DNA of 60,915 nucleotides from Nesterenkonia haasae (GTDB lineage: Bacteria > Actinomycetota > Actinomycetes > Actinomycetales > Micrococcaceae), in assembly GCF_010119385.1 (NCBI RefSeq), contig NZ_VFIE01000020.1, positions 1 to 60,915 on the forward strand, read 5' to 3'. Each line of letters begins with the position of its first letter. Position 1 is the stretch's first letter. Both the position numbers and the translations under genes were made by a program. Of the stretch, positions 23,862-31,788 are shown in pieces. The notes beneath the pieces were generated by a model that saw only the letters and a program-made list of their open reading frames with translations, had not been told where the DNA came from and searched no databases.

Positions 23862-24880
23862 AATCGCTTAGGAAAGTTTTTGAAGTCCCAGCTGTTCTGA
23901 CTCTGATCCATTACAGAGTTGTGCTCATTCTTGTGGCAACGGTGCTGCTTTCGGTGTCCTTCGTGCCGGGACTCACTGAGTTCAGAACGCTTAGCCTGAG
24001 CCTTGACCGGGCAGCGACCCTGGGACTCGTGGCAGTGGGGCTGACCGTCGTTCTGCTGTTGGGCAAGCTGGACCTCTCGGTGGGCTCCATCCTGGCCCTG
24101 TCGGGGATTGCGGCCATTGCCCTTCAACCCCAACTCGGTCAGTTCGGTGCAGCAGCAGCCGGAGTCCTCGTAGGCCTCTTAGCCGGGATACTCAACGGTT
24201 TTCTCGTGGTCGTGCTGCAGATCAATTCGTTGGTGGCCACCCTGGCCTCGATGATCTTCCTGCGGGCGCTGTGCCACTTCCTCACCGATTCCAATCCGAT
24301 CAGCGGCAACGACCCACTGTTCGGACTGGCTGTTTCCAGGGCGCTGGGAGGCAGCTTCTCCCTCCGCACATTCATCTTCCTTCTGGCGATAATCCTGCTC
24401 TTCCTGTGGCTCACCTACACAGTCTCGGGTCGGCACACCTACGCAGTGGGAAGCAATGAGGACGCCGCGACGGCGTCCGGTATCCGCTCAGGGGCCTATG
24501 TCTTTGGTGCGTTCGTCTTCAGCGGCCTGATGTCCGGCATCGCTGGGGTCATGCAGTCATTGGCGACCAATACCGGATCACCTGTGTTCGGCAGCACCAT
24601 CGCCCTCACTGCCATCGCCGCCGTCGTCATCGGAGGAACTCGACTCGAGGGTGGGCGGGGTTCCGCCCTCGGAACTCTCGGGGGCGTCCTCGTGCTCGCC
24701 GCCATCACGACGACTTTGGAGTATGAGTCTGTGGCTTCGTACTACCAGAACATCGTCACCGGCACCATTCTGTTGATCCTCATTCTGCTGGACCGCATCG
24801 CCTCGGACAGTCCGCGTTCGGCACTGTCTCTTTCATCATTGCTCCCAACCAGGGCGCAAAAACGATCACCTGCCCCATGA
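23858..24880 (+). CDS. Sugar ABC transporter permease (RbsC type), second of two
   Basis: This 340-residue permease of the same family as its upstream neighbour has VGLTVVLLLGKLDLSVGSILALSGIAAIA, GILNGFLVVVLQINSLVATLASMIFLRAL, TYAVGSNEDAATASGIR and VVIGGTRLEGGRGSALG. It forms the heterodimeric membrane channel with the first permease. The start overlaps the previous stop by 4 bases; the binding protein gene follows after a 13-base gap containing a GAAAGG ribosome-binding site. Confidence 0.93.
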   Translation: MKSLRKVFEVPAVLTLIHYRVVLILVATVLLSVSFVPGLTEFRTLSLSLDRAATLGLVAVGLTVVLLLGKLDLSVGSILALSGIAAIALQPQLGQFGAAAAGVLVGLLAGILNGFLVVVLQINSLVATLASMIFLRALCHFLTDSNPISGNDPLFGLAVSRALGGSFSLRTFIFLLAIILLFLWLTYTVSGRHTYAVGSNEDAATASGIRSGAYVFGAFVFSGLMSGIAGVMQSLATNTGSPVFGSTIALTAIAAVVIGGTRLEGGRGSALGTLGGVLVLAAITTTLEYESVASYYQNIVTGTILLILILLDRIASDSPRSALSLSSLLPTRAQKRSPAP

Positions 24881-24893
24881 GAAAGGTAATGTC

Positions 24894-25874
24894 ATGAAAT
24901 CATCACTACGTTTTGGAGCCGTCGCTGCTGCCGGTGCCCTTCTGTTGACCAGTTGTGGAGGTGACAGCCCTGACAACGGCGACAACGGAGCAGAAGCCGC
25001 TGAGGGCTTGGACATCTGCTACGTCACCGCTGCCGAGTCACACGCCTACGTATCGCCCGCCAATGCAGCCTTTCAAGATGCAGCAGACGAACTCGAAGTC
25101 GATGTGACCCTGCTCAGTCAGGAATTCGAGGCACAAACCGGAACGGATCAGCTCCGCACATGCATCGGTCGCAATCCTGACGGAATCGTGCTGTGGCCCC
25201 TGGATCCCCAGGCCTACATTCCTGGCCTGGTAGAGGCCCAAGACGCCGGTATACCGCTGGTGCTGATCAACTCCCCCATGGATGAAGAAGCTGAAGGTCT
25301 CTACACCTCCTTCACCGGTCCTGATACCTACGAGCAGGGCCAATTGGCCGGAGATGTTCTGGACGAAGAGCTCGGCAGCGAAGGCAACGTGGTGATCATC
25401 GCCGGCCAGGCCGGTAACGGCACCACCATTGGCAGGACCGACGGGTTCAACGACAAACTCGAAGAACTCGGTTCGGATATCGAGGTTGTGCAGACGGTCA
25501 ACGCTGATTTCGACCAGCAGCGCGCCTTGGAGCTCAGCCGCGACGTGCTCTCCCAACATGGAGACGACCTACAAGGGGTCTACGCCAACGACGACACTAT
25601 GGCGCGTGGCTTCATCGATGCCTGGACGGAGTCCGGCCGGGATCTGGAAGACATGCCTGCGATTGTGGGCATCAACGGACAGCAGGACGCTTTCGAGAGC
25701 ATTGAGGAGGGCTACTACACCGCGACCATCGTCCAGTCCCCGGAGGAAGACGGACGGCTAGCCCTGGAGACGATTGTTGGTGCAGCCACAGGGGAAGAGG
25801 TGGACAGCCGCATTCCGATTCCGCTCACCGTGGTGACCGAGGAGAATGTGGCAGACGAAGAGCCTGCCTTCTAG
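24894..25874 (+). CDS. Sugar-binding lipoprotein (RbsB/periplasmic-binding-protein type)
   Basis: This 326-residue extracellular binding protein has a lipoprotein signal ending LLLTSCGG (lipidated cysteine near residue 22) and an acidic linker. The type I binding fold shows CIGRNPDGIVLWPLDPQAYIPGLVEAQDAGIPLVLINSPMDEE (hinge-bordering segment), VVIIAGQAGNGTTIGRTDGF and GVYANDDTMARGFIDAW. It delivers the unknown sugar to the permeases. It is the last gene of the cassette and is followed by a strong hairpin shared with the convergent lacI gene. Confidence 0.92.
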   Translation: MKSSLRFGAVAAAGALLLTSCGGDSPDNGDNGAEAAEGLDICYVTAAESHAYVSPANAAFQDAADELEVDVTLLSQEFEAQTGTDQLRTCIGRNPDGIVLWPLDPQAYIPGLVEAQDAGIPLVLINSPMDEEAEGLYTSFTGPDTYEQGQLAGDVLDEELGSEGNVVIIAGQAGNGTTIGRTDGFNDKLEELGSDIEVVQTVNADFDQQRALELSRDVLSQHGDDLQGVYANDDTMARGFIDAWTESGRDLEDMPAIVGINGQQDAFESIEEGYYTATIVQSPEEDGRLALETIVGAATGEEVDSRIPIPLTVVTEENVADEEPAF

Positions 25875-25903
25875 AGCCCGAACGGGCAACTTTGGTTCCC
25901 TGC

Positions 25904-25942
25904 GCGGAGAGGGTGAGTCACACGGTGGCTCGCCCTCTCCGC
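25904..25942. terminator. Bidirectional terminator-like hairpin
   Basis: GCGGAGAGGGTGAG pairs with CTCGCCCTCTCCGC to give a 14-bp stem with one G-T wobble and an 11-base loop, in the 77-base gap between two convergent genes. There is no long T-run on either strand, though AAAA follows on the plus strand (a short T-run preceding the hairpin on the minus strand). It probably ends transcription from both sides. Confidence 0.68.
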
Positions 25943-25951
25943 AAAAGTGCC

Positions 25952-26992
25952 CTAAGCAGTGTCGCGGATGACCAGCTCAGGTTGAAGAACCACGTGGTTG
26001 TTCCTCGGGAGGGCGCCGCCATCCCTGAAAAGTTCTAGGAGCATCCGCACTGCGGTAGCACCCAGAAGATCTCGTGGCTGACGAATCGTCGTCAGCGGCG
26101 GAGAAGCCACCGCCGCCCATTCGAGGTCGTCATACCCGATGACAGCGATATCATGCGGAACCCGGAGGCCCCGACCGTTGAGAGTTTGGAGAGCGCCCAA
26201 GGCCAGTAGGTCATTGGCGCACATGATGCCGGTCGGACGGATAGTCGGATCCATATCAGCAATGAGGTGTCCGGCTTCCCGCCCCGCGTCGACAGTCCAG
26301 GAGGCCGTTTCCAATACCTCGAACGAAATCCCCTGACGCTGCTCGACGACTGCGCGAACTCCATCAAGTCGGGCCCGGACCTTGAGCGAACTCTTGGGGT
26401 GGCCTACTAAAGCGATCGAAGTATGGCCGGTTTCCAGAAGGTACTGGGCCGCCAGAGCACCTCCGCGCTCATCGTCGACCACAACGCTCCACCCACCATC
26501 GGAGTGTTCGCCCACTCGGTCCACGAAAACCATGGGAACCCCCCTGTCGCGAAGCATCTGCAGGCGGGAAGATGATTCGTCGACCGGGGAGATGATCAGG
26601 CCCTGAACCCGCTGCTGGACCAACAGCTCGAGATTCTGGTTCTCGATGTGTGCGTCATAGGCGCTATTGGTGATGACTACGCCCATATCATTTTCCCGGG
26701 CAGCCTTCTCCGCTCCGAGTGCAACGTCCACAAAAAATGGGTTATTGAGATTTGCCAGGGCTATCCCCAGGGTGCGAACTCGTCCAGGTCGGTACTGGCG
26801 AGCCGTCTGCTGAGGACGGAATTTCAACTCATCGATAGCCGCCAAAACACGGTCGCGGGTGACGTCTTTAACATAGAACGGACGGTTGAGGACATTACTG
26901 ACCGTCCCGGCGGAGACACCCGCCAGCTTGGCGACGTCGTGGATCGTCGACGACTCGTCGGGAGGCTTGCCGCCTGGCTGATCTTGGCTCAT
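25952..26992 (-). CDS. rhaR: LacI-family regulator of the rhamnose operon
   Basis: This 346-residue protein has an N-terminal LacI helix-turn-helix (STIHDVAKLAGVSAGTVSNVLNRPFYVKDVTRDRVLAAIDELKF) and a sugar-binding domain with GIALANLNNPFFVDVALGAEKAA and DIAVIGYDDLEWAAVASPPLTTIRQP. It lies 59 bases after rhaI as the last gene of the rhamnose transporter operon, so it probably senses rhamnose or rhamnulose. The 14-base word upstream of rhaT has the CG-centred AATCGATT core that suits a LacI protein. The symbol follows function by context; other rhaR genes encode AraC-type proteins. Confidence 0.88.
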   Translation of the reverse strand: MSQDQPGGKPPDESSTIHDVAKLAGVSAGTVSNVLNRPFYVKDVTRDRVLAAIDELKFRPQQTARQYRPGRVRTLGIALANLNNPFFVDVALGAEKAARENDMGVVITNSAYDAHIENQNLELLVQQRVQGLIISPVDESSSRLQMLRDRGVPMVFVDRVGEHSDGGWSVVVDDERGGALAAQYLLETGHTSIALVGHPKSSLKVRARLDGVRAVVEQRQGISFEVLETASWTVDAGREAGHLIADMDPTIRPTGIMCANDLLALGALQTLNGRGLRVPHDIAVIGYDDLEWAAVASPPLTTIRQPRDLLGATAVRMLLELFRDGGALPRNNHVVLQPELVIRDTA

Positions 26993-27051
26993 CGATCATT
27001 ACTTTACTGGGCTCTGCGTTGTGACTGCCGAGCCCAACTCCAGCAGCAGTC

Positions 27052-28212
27052 CTACCAACTCATCTGAGTGCCGCCGACACGATCTGCTTCGATCTTCTCC
27101 TGATAGCCAGAAGCGGCGTAGGCCGCCATCGGGTCACCGGGCAGTCCGCGGGATTCGCGCCAAGCCGCAAGGTCGGCTCGGACGTCAGTGTAGAAAGCGT
27201 CCATGAACACCTGATGCGCTCCGAGGACGTCACCGGCGCTCTGTGCTTGGGCGAGTGCCTCACGGTCCACGAGCAGCGCGCGGGCGGTCATTTCCTGGAC
27301 GTTGAGCACGCTGCGGATCTGGCCTGGAATCTTCTTCTCAATGTTGTGGCACTGATCCAACATGAAGGCAACCCCGGAGTCGGCTTCATACCCGCCACCG
27401 CGAATGACCTCAAAGAGGATCCGGAACAACTGGAACGGATCCGCCGAACCGACAATCAAATCGTCGTCGGCATAGTTGCGGGAATTGAAGTCGAAGGACC
27501 CGAGCTTGCCGACTCTCAGCAGCTGCGCGACGATGAACTCGACATTTGTGGTGGGCGCATGATGGCCGGTGTCCAAGCACACCAGCGCGTTGTCGCCCAG
27601 CGCCTGGACCTGCACAAGGGCCGTGCCCCAGTCCGGAACATCCATGTGGTAGAACGCTGGTTCAAAGATCTTATACTCCAGCACCAGGCGCTGGTCTGCG
27701 CTGAGCTGCGCATAGATCTTCTGCAGTGAGTCAGCGAGCCGATCCTGACGACTGCGGATATCAGCCTGGCCAGGATAGTTCGAACCATCAGCAAGCCAGA
27801 TCTTCAGGTCACGGGAACCCGTCTCCCCCATAATCTCAATGCACTGAAGATGGTGGTCCACGGCCTTCTGCCGGATCACCGGGTCGTGATGAGTCAGCCC
27901 GCCGAATTTGTAATCGTCGTCCTGGAAAGTATTGGAGTTGATGGTGCCGATGTCGATGCCCTGATCAGCGGCGTAGCGAGTGAGCGTGCCGAAATCGTCC
28001 ACCATGTCCCAAGGAATGTGCAGCGCTACCTCGGGAGCCAGGCCGGTGAACCGGTGCACTGTGGCGGCGTCGTCGATCTTCTCCTCCACGCTGCGCGGGG
28101 TGCCGGGTGAGCCGAAGACCTTGAACCGTGTGCCGGAGTTTCCGTACGCCCAGGAGGGAACCTCTATGGCCTGGTGCTCCAGCTGCGGGGCGATCTGTTC
28201 GAAAGTTGGCAT
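27052..28212 (-). CDS. rhaI: L-rhamnose isomerase
   Basis: This 386-residue TIM-barrel isomerase converts L-rhamnose to L-rhamnulose, the substrate of RhaB. Recognisable segments are WAYGNSGTRFKVFGSPGTPRSVEEKIDDAA near the start, LEYKIFEPAFYHMDVPDWGTAL (metal-binding glutamate region, about residue 185), NALVCLDTGHHAPTTNVE (aspartate and histidine ligands) and KLGSFDFNSRNYADDDLIVGSADPFQLFRIL. It is of the RhaI type found in rhizobia and actinobacteria rather than the E. coli RhaA type. It lies 6 bases after the mutarotase gene. Confidence 0.93.
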   Translation of the reverse strand: MPTFEQIAPQLEHQAIEVPSWAYGNSGTRFKVFGSPGTPRSVEEKIDDAATVHRFTGLAPEVALHIPWDMVDDFGTLTRYAADQGIDIGTINSNTFQDDDYKFGGLTHHDPVIRQKAVDHHLQCIEIMGETGSRDLKIWLADGSNYPGQADIRSRQDRLADSLQKIYAQLSADQRLVLEYKIFEPAFYHMDVPDWGTALVQVQALGDNALVCLDTGHHAPTTNVEFIVAQLLRVGKLGSFDFNSRNYADDDLIVGSADPFQLFRILFEVIRGGGYEADSGVAFMLDQCHNIEKKIPGQIRSVLNVQEMTARALLVDREALAQAQSAGDVLGAHQVFMDAFYTDVRADLAAWRESRGLPGDPMAAYAASGYQEKIEADRVGGTQMSW

Positions 28213-28218
28213 ATCTCC

Positions 28219-28566
28219 TCAGTTTCCTTCGAGCCTGGCTAGTTGATCTTCGAGGTGGAAGGCTTCTTCCAGCTCCACGAACCCAGTGTCCGGGCGGGCA
28301 CCCTCGAGGTCCATAAAGAACCCCGCCATTTCCACCTGCCACTGGGCGTTGACCTCTTCGGCCTGCATGGCGGCCTGCGCGGCTTCCAGTGAGTCTGTTT
28401 CGAAGTATCCGATGAGCAGTCCGTCATGGCGCAGGAACAACGAGTAGTTGTGCCAACCGGAGCGTTTGAGCGCCCTGAGCATCTCTGGCCACACTTCTCG
28501 ATGCCGATCCTTATACTCATCCAGTCGGTCCGGTTTGACCTGCAGCTGGAAACATACTCGTCGCAT
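28219..28566 (-). CDS. rhaM: L-rhamnose mutarotase
   Basis: This 115-residue ferredoxin-like-fold protein speeds exchange of the alpha and beta anomers of L-rhamnose, feeding the isomerase. The family signature MRRVCFQLQVKPDRLDEYKDRHREVWPEMLRALKRSGWHNYSLFLRHDGLLIGYFE covers the first half, including the histidine of the active site (H22). The W-x-x-E(M/V) segment near residue 77 is also typical. It sits between the binding-protein gene and rhaI, as in other rhamnose operons (also named rhaU). Confidence 0.93.
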   Translation of the reverse strand: MRRVCFQLQVKPDRLDEYKDRHREVWPEMLRALKRSGWHNYSLFLRHDGLLIGYFETDSLEAAQAAMQAEEVNAQWQVEMAGFFMDLEGARPDTGFVELEEAFHLEDQLARLEGN

Positions 28567-28596
28567 ACTTTTCCTTTACTCCTTGGGGCCGGCTAA

Positions 28597-28637
28597 CTGG
28601 AGCACCCGACCGCGTGTTTGCCGATCGGGCGCTCCAG
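28597..28637 (-). other. Intercistronic hairpin after the rhamnose-binding protein gene
   Basis: CTGGAGC-A-CCCGA pairs with TCGGG-C-GCTCCAG (7+5 bp around one A-C mismatch), in the 83-base gap between the rhamnose-binding protein gene and rhaM. Such hairpins commonly protect the binding-protein mRNA from 3' decay or partly terminate, raising binding protein over downstream enzymes. The effect is inferred. Confidence 0.55.
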
Positions 28638-28649
28638 CGCGACTGCGAC

Positions 28650-29684
28650 TCAGAAGTCGAAGTCGTCGATGTTCTCGGAGTCAAAGACGAAAGGATCTCC
28701 CAGCAGGATTTCTCCGTCTTCACCCACCGTGTACTCACCCAGGCGGCCGGCTTCGAAAGTGTCACCCTCTTCGCCGCTGATCTCACCTGTCGCTACAGCG
28801 TGGGCTGCCCAGCCTGCGAGGTATCCGAGGTCTTCGGGGTTCCACAGTGCGAACGCCTCGACGGTGCCGTCCTCAACGTACTCACGCATCTGGTTTGGAG
28901 TGCCGAGACCTGTCACGAGGACTTCTCCGGCATAGTCAGAGTCTGAGATGTAGCGAGCAGCCGCAGCGATACCCACTGTTGTCGGTGACACGATGGCGTC
29001 AAGGTCAGAATGGGTCTGCAACAGCGCCGCAGTCTGATCGAAGGAACGCTGATCGTCGTCATCACCATAGGCGATCTCGACGAGTTCGATATCCGGGTGG
29101 TTAGCGTCGAGCTCTTCCTCCATCAGCTCGATCCACTGGTTCTGGTTGGTGGCGTTAGCCGAAGCGGAGAGGATCGCTATCTGCCCTTCACCATCAATCT
29201 GCTCAGCCACCATGTCTACCTGCGCCTGAGCGATCCCCTGCGCGTCAGCCTGATTCACGAACACGTCGCGGCAGTCGGGTCCGGTGTCAGAGTCGAACGT
29301 GACCACGGCGGCGCCCACTTCCCTCGCCTCATTGAGCGCATCGCAAGGAGCAGAAGGGTCACTTCCGGAAATCACAATGGCATCTTCGCCCTGCTGCGCA
29401 GCGGTGTTGATGTACTGCACCTGCCCGTCCGGCGTGTCCTCCTGGGGGCCCACTTCGGAGAACTCGCCGCCGAATTCGTTGACTGCGTCTTCACCCCCCG
29501 TATTTGAGGTGTCGAAGTATGGATTGCCGAGGTTCTTCGGAATGAAGGTGATGCTCAAGTCATCCCCTTCGGCATCTCCGTTGCCGTTTCCGTTCTCGTC
29601 ACCCCCGCAGGCGGAGAGGACGAGCACCGCTGCCATTCCGGCAGCTGTCAATGCAGCCCGTGCGCTAAAAATGTTCCTCTTCAT
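28650..29684 (-). CDS. rhaS: Rhamnose ABC transporter substrate-binding lipoprotein
   Basis: This 344-residue binding protein has a lipoprotein signal (AAGMAAVLVLSACGG, cysteine near residue 26) and a glycine/aspartate/asparagine linker. The RhaS-type core begins LSITFIPKNLGNPYFDTSNTGGEDAVNEFGG and has QQGEDAIVISGSDPSAPCDALNEAREVGAAVVTFDSDTGPDCRDVFVNQ. Its gene lies between the permeases and the mutarotase/isomerase, fixing rhamnose as the likely ligand. Symbols follow the Rhizobium nomenclature (rhaSTPQ), not the E. coli regulator RhaS. It overlaps the upstream permease gene by 4 bases. Confidence 0.92.
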   Translation of the reverse strand: MKRNIFSARAALTAAGMAAVLVLSACGGDENGNGNGDAEGDDLSITFIPKNLGNPYFDTSNTGGEDAVNEFGGEFSEVGPQEDTPDGQVQYINTAAQQGEDAIVISGSDPSAPCDALNEAREVGAAVVTFDSDTGPDCRDVFVNQADAQGIAQAQVDMVAEQIDGEGQIAILSASANATNQNQWIELMEEELDANHPDIELVEIAYGDDDDQRSFDQTAALLQTHSDLDAIVSPTTVGIAAAARYISDSDYAGEVLVTGLGTPNQMREYVEDGTVEAFALWNPEDLGYLAGWAAHAVATGEISGEEGDTFEAGRLGEYTVGEDGEILLGDPFVFDSENIDDFDF

Positions 29685-30757
29685 GGTGCTACCTTTCTCT
29701 TTTTGGGACTCCGCCGTTGGAGACCCGCAACAATTTGGGGAGTGATGACGGAGGCGATCAGCAAAATACCGATGATGATGTTGATGACATTGACCGTCAC
29801 TCCTTCAAGCCGCAGCGCTGAGGAGATCACTCCGATCAGAAGCACACCCGCCAGGACACCGTGGAGCGCGCCCCGACCTCCAAAAATCAGCACCCCGCCG
29901 AGCAGCACTGCCGCGATCACTTCCAGCTCCAGACCCATCGCGTTGTCACCGCGGGAGTTGCCGAAGCGCAGCGTGTAGTAGATGCCTGCGAAAGCTGACA
30001 CGCCACCGGACAGGATGAAAGTGATCATCTGGCTCCGCGCCACATTGACTCCGCTGAAGCGTGCGGTGAGATCGTTATGTCCGATGTCGTAGAGGCCTCG
30101 ACCGAAGGGAGTGAAGTGCAGCAGGACCACGAAGACCAAGATCAGCACCACGACGGGAACCACCACAAGCGGGAGTCGGGTATCGCCCAGTGATGCTGTG
30201 GCCAGGGACGTCCATTGTGGGTCGAAGTCAGTCAGTGCAGTTGTGCCCAGCAGCCCAACGGCAAGACCTCGGAACAGCGCCAAGGTACCTATAGTCACCG
30301 CAAGTGAGGGCAGCTTCACATAGGCAACGAAGAACCCGTTGAAAGCTCCACAGGCGATGCCCACCACGATTGCCAGCAGCCCTGCCACAGGCAGAGACAA
30401 ACCCCACTGGACATGCGCAATGCCCACCACGACCGAAGACAGGCCCATCACACTTGCCACCGACAGATCGATCTGTCCTGTGACGATGATCAGAGTCATC
30501 GGCAGCGCGATCATCAGCAGCGGCGCAATGTCCATCAGGAGATAACGGACAGTCAGTGGCCCGGAGAAGTTGTCCACCGAGATGTTCGCCCATATCCACA
30601 CCAGCGCAAGTAGCGCAATGATCAGAAACTCTGTGGTGATAAAGGTGCGGAACCACCACGGGCGATGGAAGTCCTTGTAGGTGCGTGGGGCGGCGTCGCC
30701 CAGGGTCACGTTCTCTGCTGCGGGAGTGCCGGTCTCAGCGTGAGTGGTGCTGCTCAT
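29681..30757 (-). CDS. rhaQ: Rhamnose ABC transporter permease
   Basis: This 358-residue CUT2 permease has about ten hydrophobic helices, with MTLIIVTGQIDLSVASVMGLSSVVVGIAH, GAFNGFFVAYVKLPSLAVTIGTLALFRGLAVGL and LLGGVLIFGGRGALHG. A 50-residue hydrophilic N-terminus precedes the first helix. It pairs with the other permease gene upstream (4-base overlap) and overlaps rhaS by 4 bases. The naming of P and Q between the two permeases is by position and could be reversed. Confidence 0.92.
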   Translation of the reverse strand: MSSTTHAETGTPAAENVTLGDAAPRTYKDFHRPWWFRTFITTEFLIIALLALVWIWANISVDNFSGPLTVRYLLMDIAPLLMIALPMTLIIVTGQIDLSVASVMGLSSVVVGIAHVQWGLSLPVAGLLAIVVGIACGAFNGFFVAYVKLPSLAVTIGTLALFRGLAVGLLGTTALTDFDPQWTSLATASLGDTRLPLVVVPVVVLILVFVVLLHFTPFGRGLYDIGHNDLTARFSGVNVARSQMITFILSGGVSAFAGIYYTLRFGNSRGDNAMGLELEVIAAVLLGGVLIFGGRGALHGVLAGVLLIGVISSALRLEGVTVNVINIIIGILLIASVITPQIVAGLQRRSPKKRKVAP

Positions 30758-31788
30758 GTCTCATCCCTTGCTTCTTGAAGCTTGCGCGTCTGCCGTGCAG
30801 CCAGATAGCGATCCAGGACGATCGCGCCGATGATCAGTGCACCGACCACAGCCCGCTGCCAAAAGTCCGGCACGCCCATGATGGGCAGGGTCCGGTTGAT
30901 GGTCATCAGCAGGATCGCGCCCAGTGCCGCGCCCCAGACCGTGCCGGAGCCGCCGAAGATCGCGACACCGCCGATGACGGCGGCCCCGATGGCGTTGAGT
31001 TCCCAGGTCATGCCGGCTCCAGCGCTGACAGTGCCGTACCTCGCCGCGTACATCACCCCGGCAAGTCCTGCGAGGGCGCCGCCGATCACGAATGCCACAA
31101 TAATCCGCTTAGTCGATGGCAGCCCGTAGAGCGTCGCGGCCTCTGGATTCGAACCAATGGCGTACATTTCCCGCCCACTGCGGGTGGAATTGAGCCAGTA
31201 GACCGCTGCGATCAGCACAACGACCGCTGCGATGGTCAGCAGTGGGATAGTGGCGATCTGCATAGTTCCCAAATTGAGGAACTCTCGCGGCATGTCTGAG
31301 GCGTTGATACGGTCGCTGCCCGCCCAGGTGAGAACGACGCCGCGGTAGATATACATGGTGCCCAGGGTCACCACCAGCGCAGGCACCTTGCCGAAGGCGA
31401 CGAGGAGCCCGTTGATCAGACCAAGGCCCGCTCCCACTGCGACACCTATGAGGATGACCCCAATGATCGGTATCCCAGGGAAGTCGATGAAAAGCCGACC
31501 GGTCATATACGCGGTGATGGCAAGTGTGGAACCGACGGAGAGGTCAACGTTCCGGGTCACGATGACGATTGCTGAGCCGATGGCCAGAACCATAAGAATG
31601 GAGGGGGTCAGGAGTAGGTCCCGCCAACCCTGGGAGCTGAAGAGGAAGTTCTGATTCAAGCTCGTGGCAGTCGCGATGACTGCGAGGATCACCAGAACAA
31701 TAGCCATCTCGCGGGAAGTCACCACGTTCTTGGCGAACCTTTGGGCGTTCCGCATGTGGCTGGGTTTGGAGAGCGCTACTGTGCTCAT
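30754..31788 (-). CDS. rhaP: Rhamnose ABC transporter permease
   Basis: This 344-residue CUT2 permease shows IVIVTRNVDLSVGSTLAITAYMTGRLF, GLINGLLVAFGKVPALVVTLGTMYIYRGV, AIGSNPEAATLYGLP and GAAVIGGVAIFGGSGTVWGAALG. The motif RNVDLSVG is characteristic of rhamnose-type permeases. It is the second gene of the operon, with 4-base overlaps on both sides. Confidence 0.92.
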   Translation of the reverse strand: MSTVALSKPSHMRNAQRFAKNVVTSREMAIVLVILAVIATATSLNQNFLFSSQGWRDLLLTPSILMVLAIGSAIVIVTRNVDLSVGSTLAITAYMTGRLFIDFPGIPIIGVILIGVAVGAGLGLINGLLVAFGKVPALVVTLGTMYIYRGVVLTWAGSDRINASDMPREFLNLGTMQIATIPLLTIAAVVVLIAAVYWLNSTRSGREMYAIGSNPEAATLYGLPSTKRIIVAFVIGGALAGLAGVMYAARYGTVSAGAGMTWELNAIGAAVIGGVAIFGGSGTVWGAALGAILLMTINRTLPIMGVPDFWQRAVVGALIIGAIVLDRYLAARQTRKLQEARDET

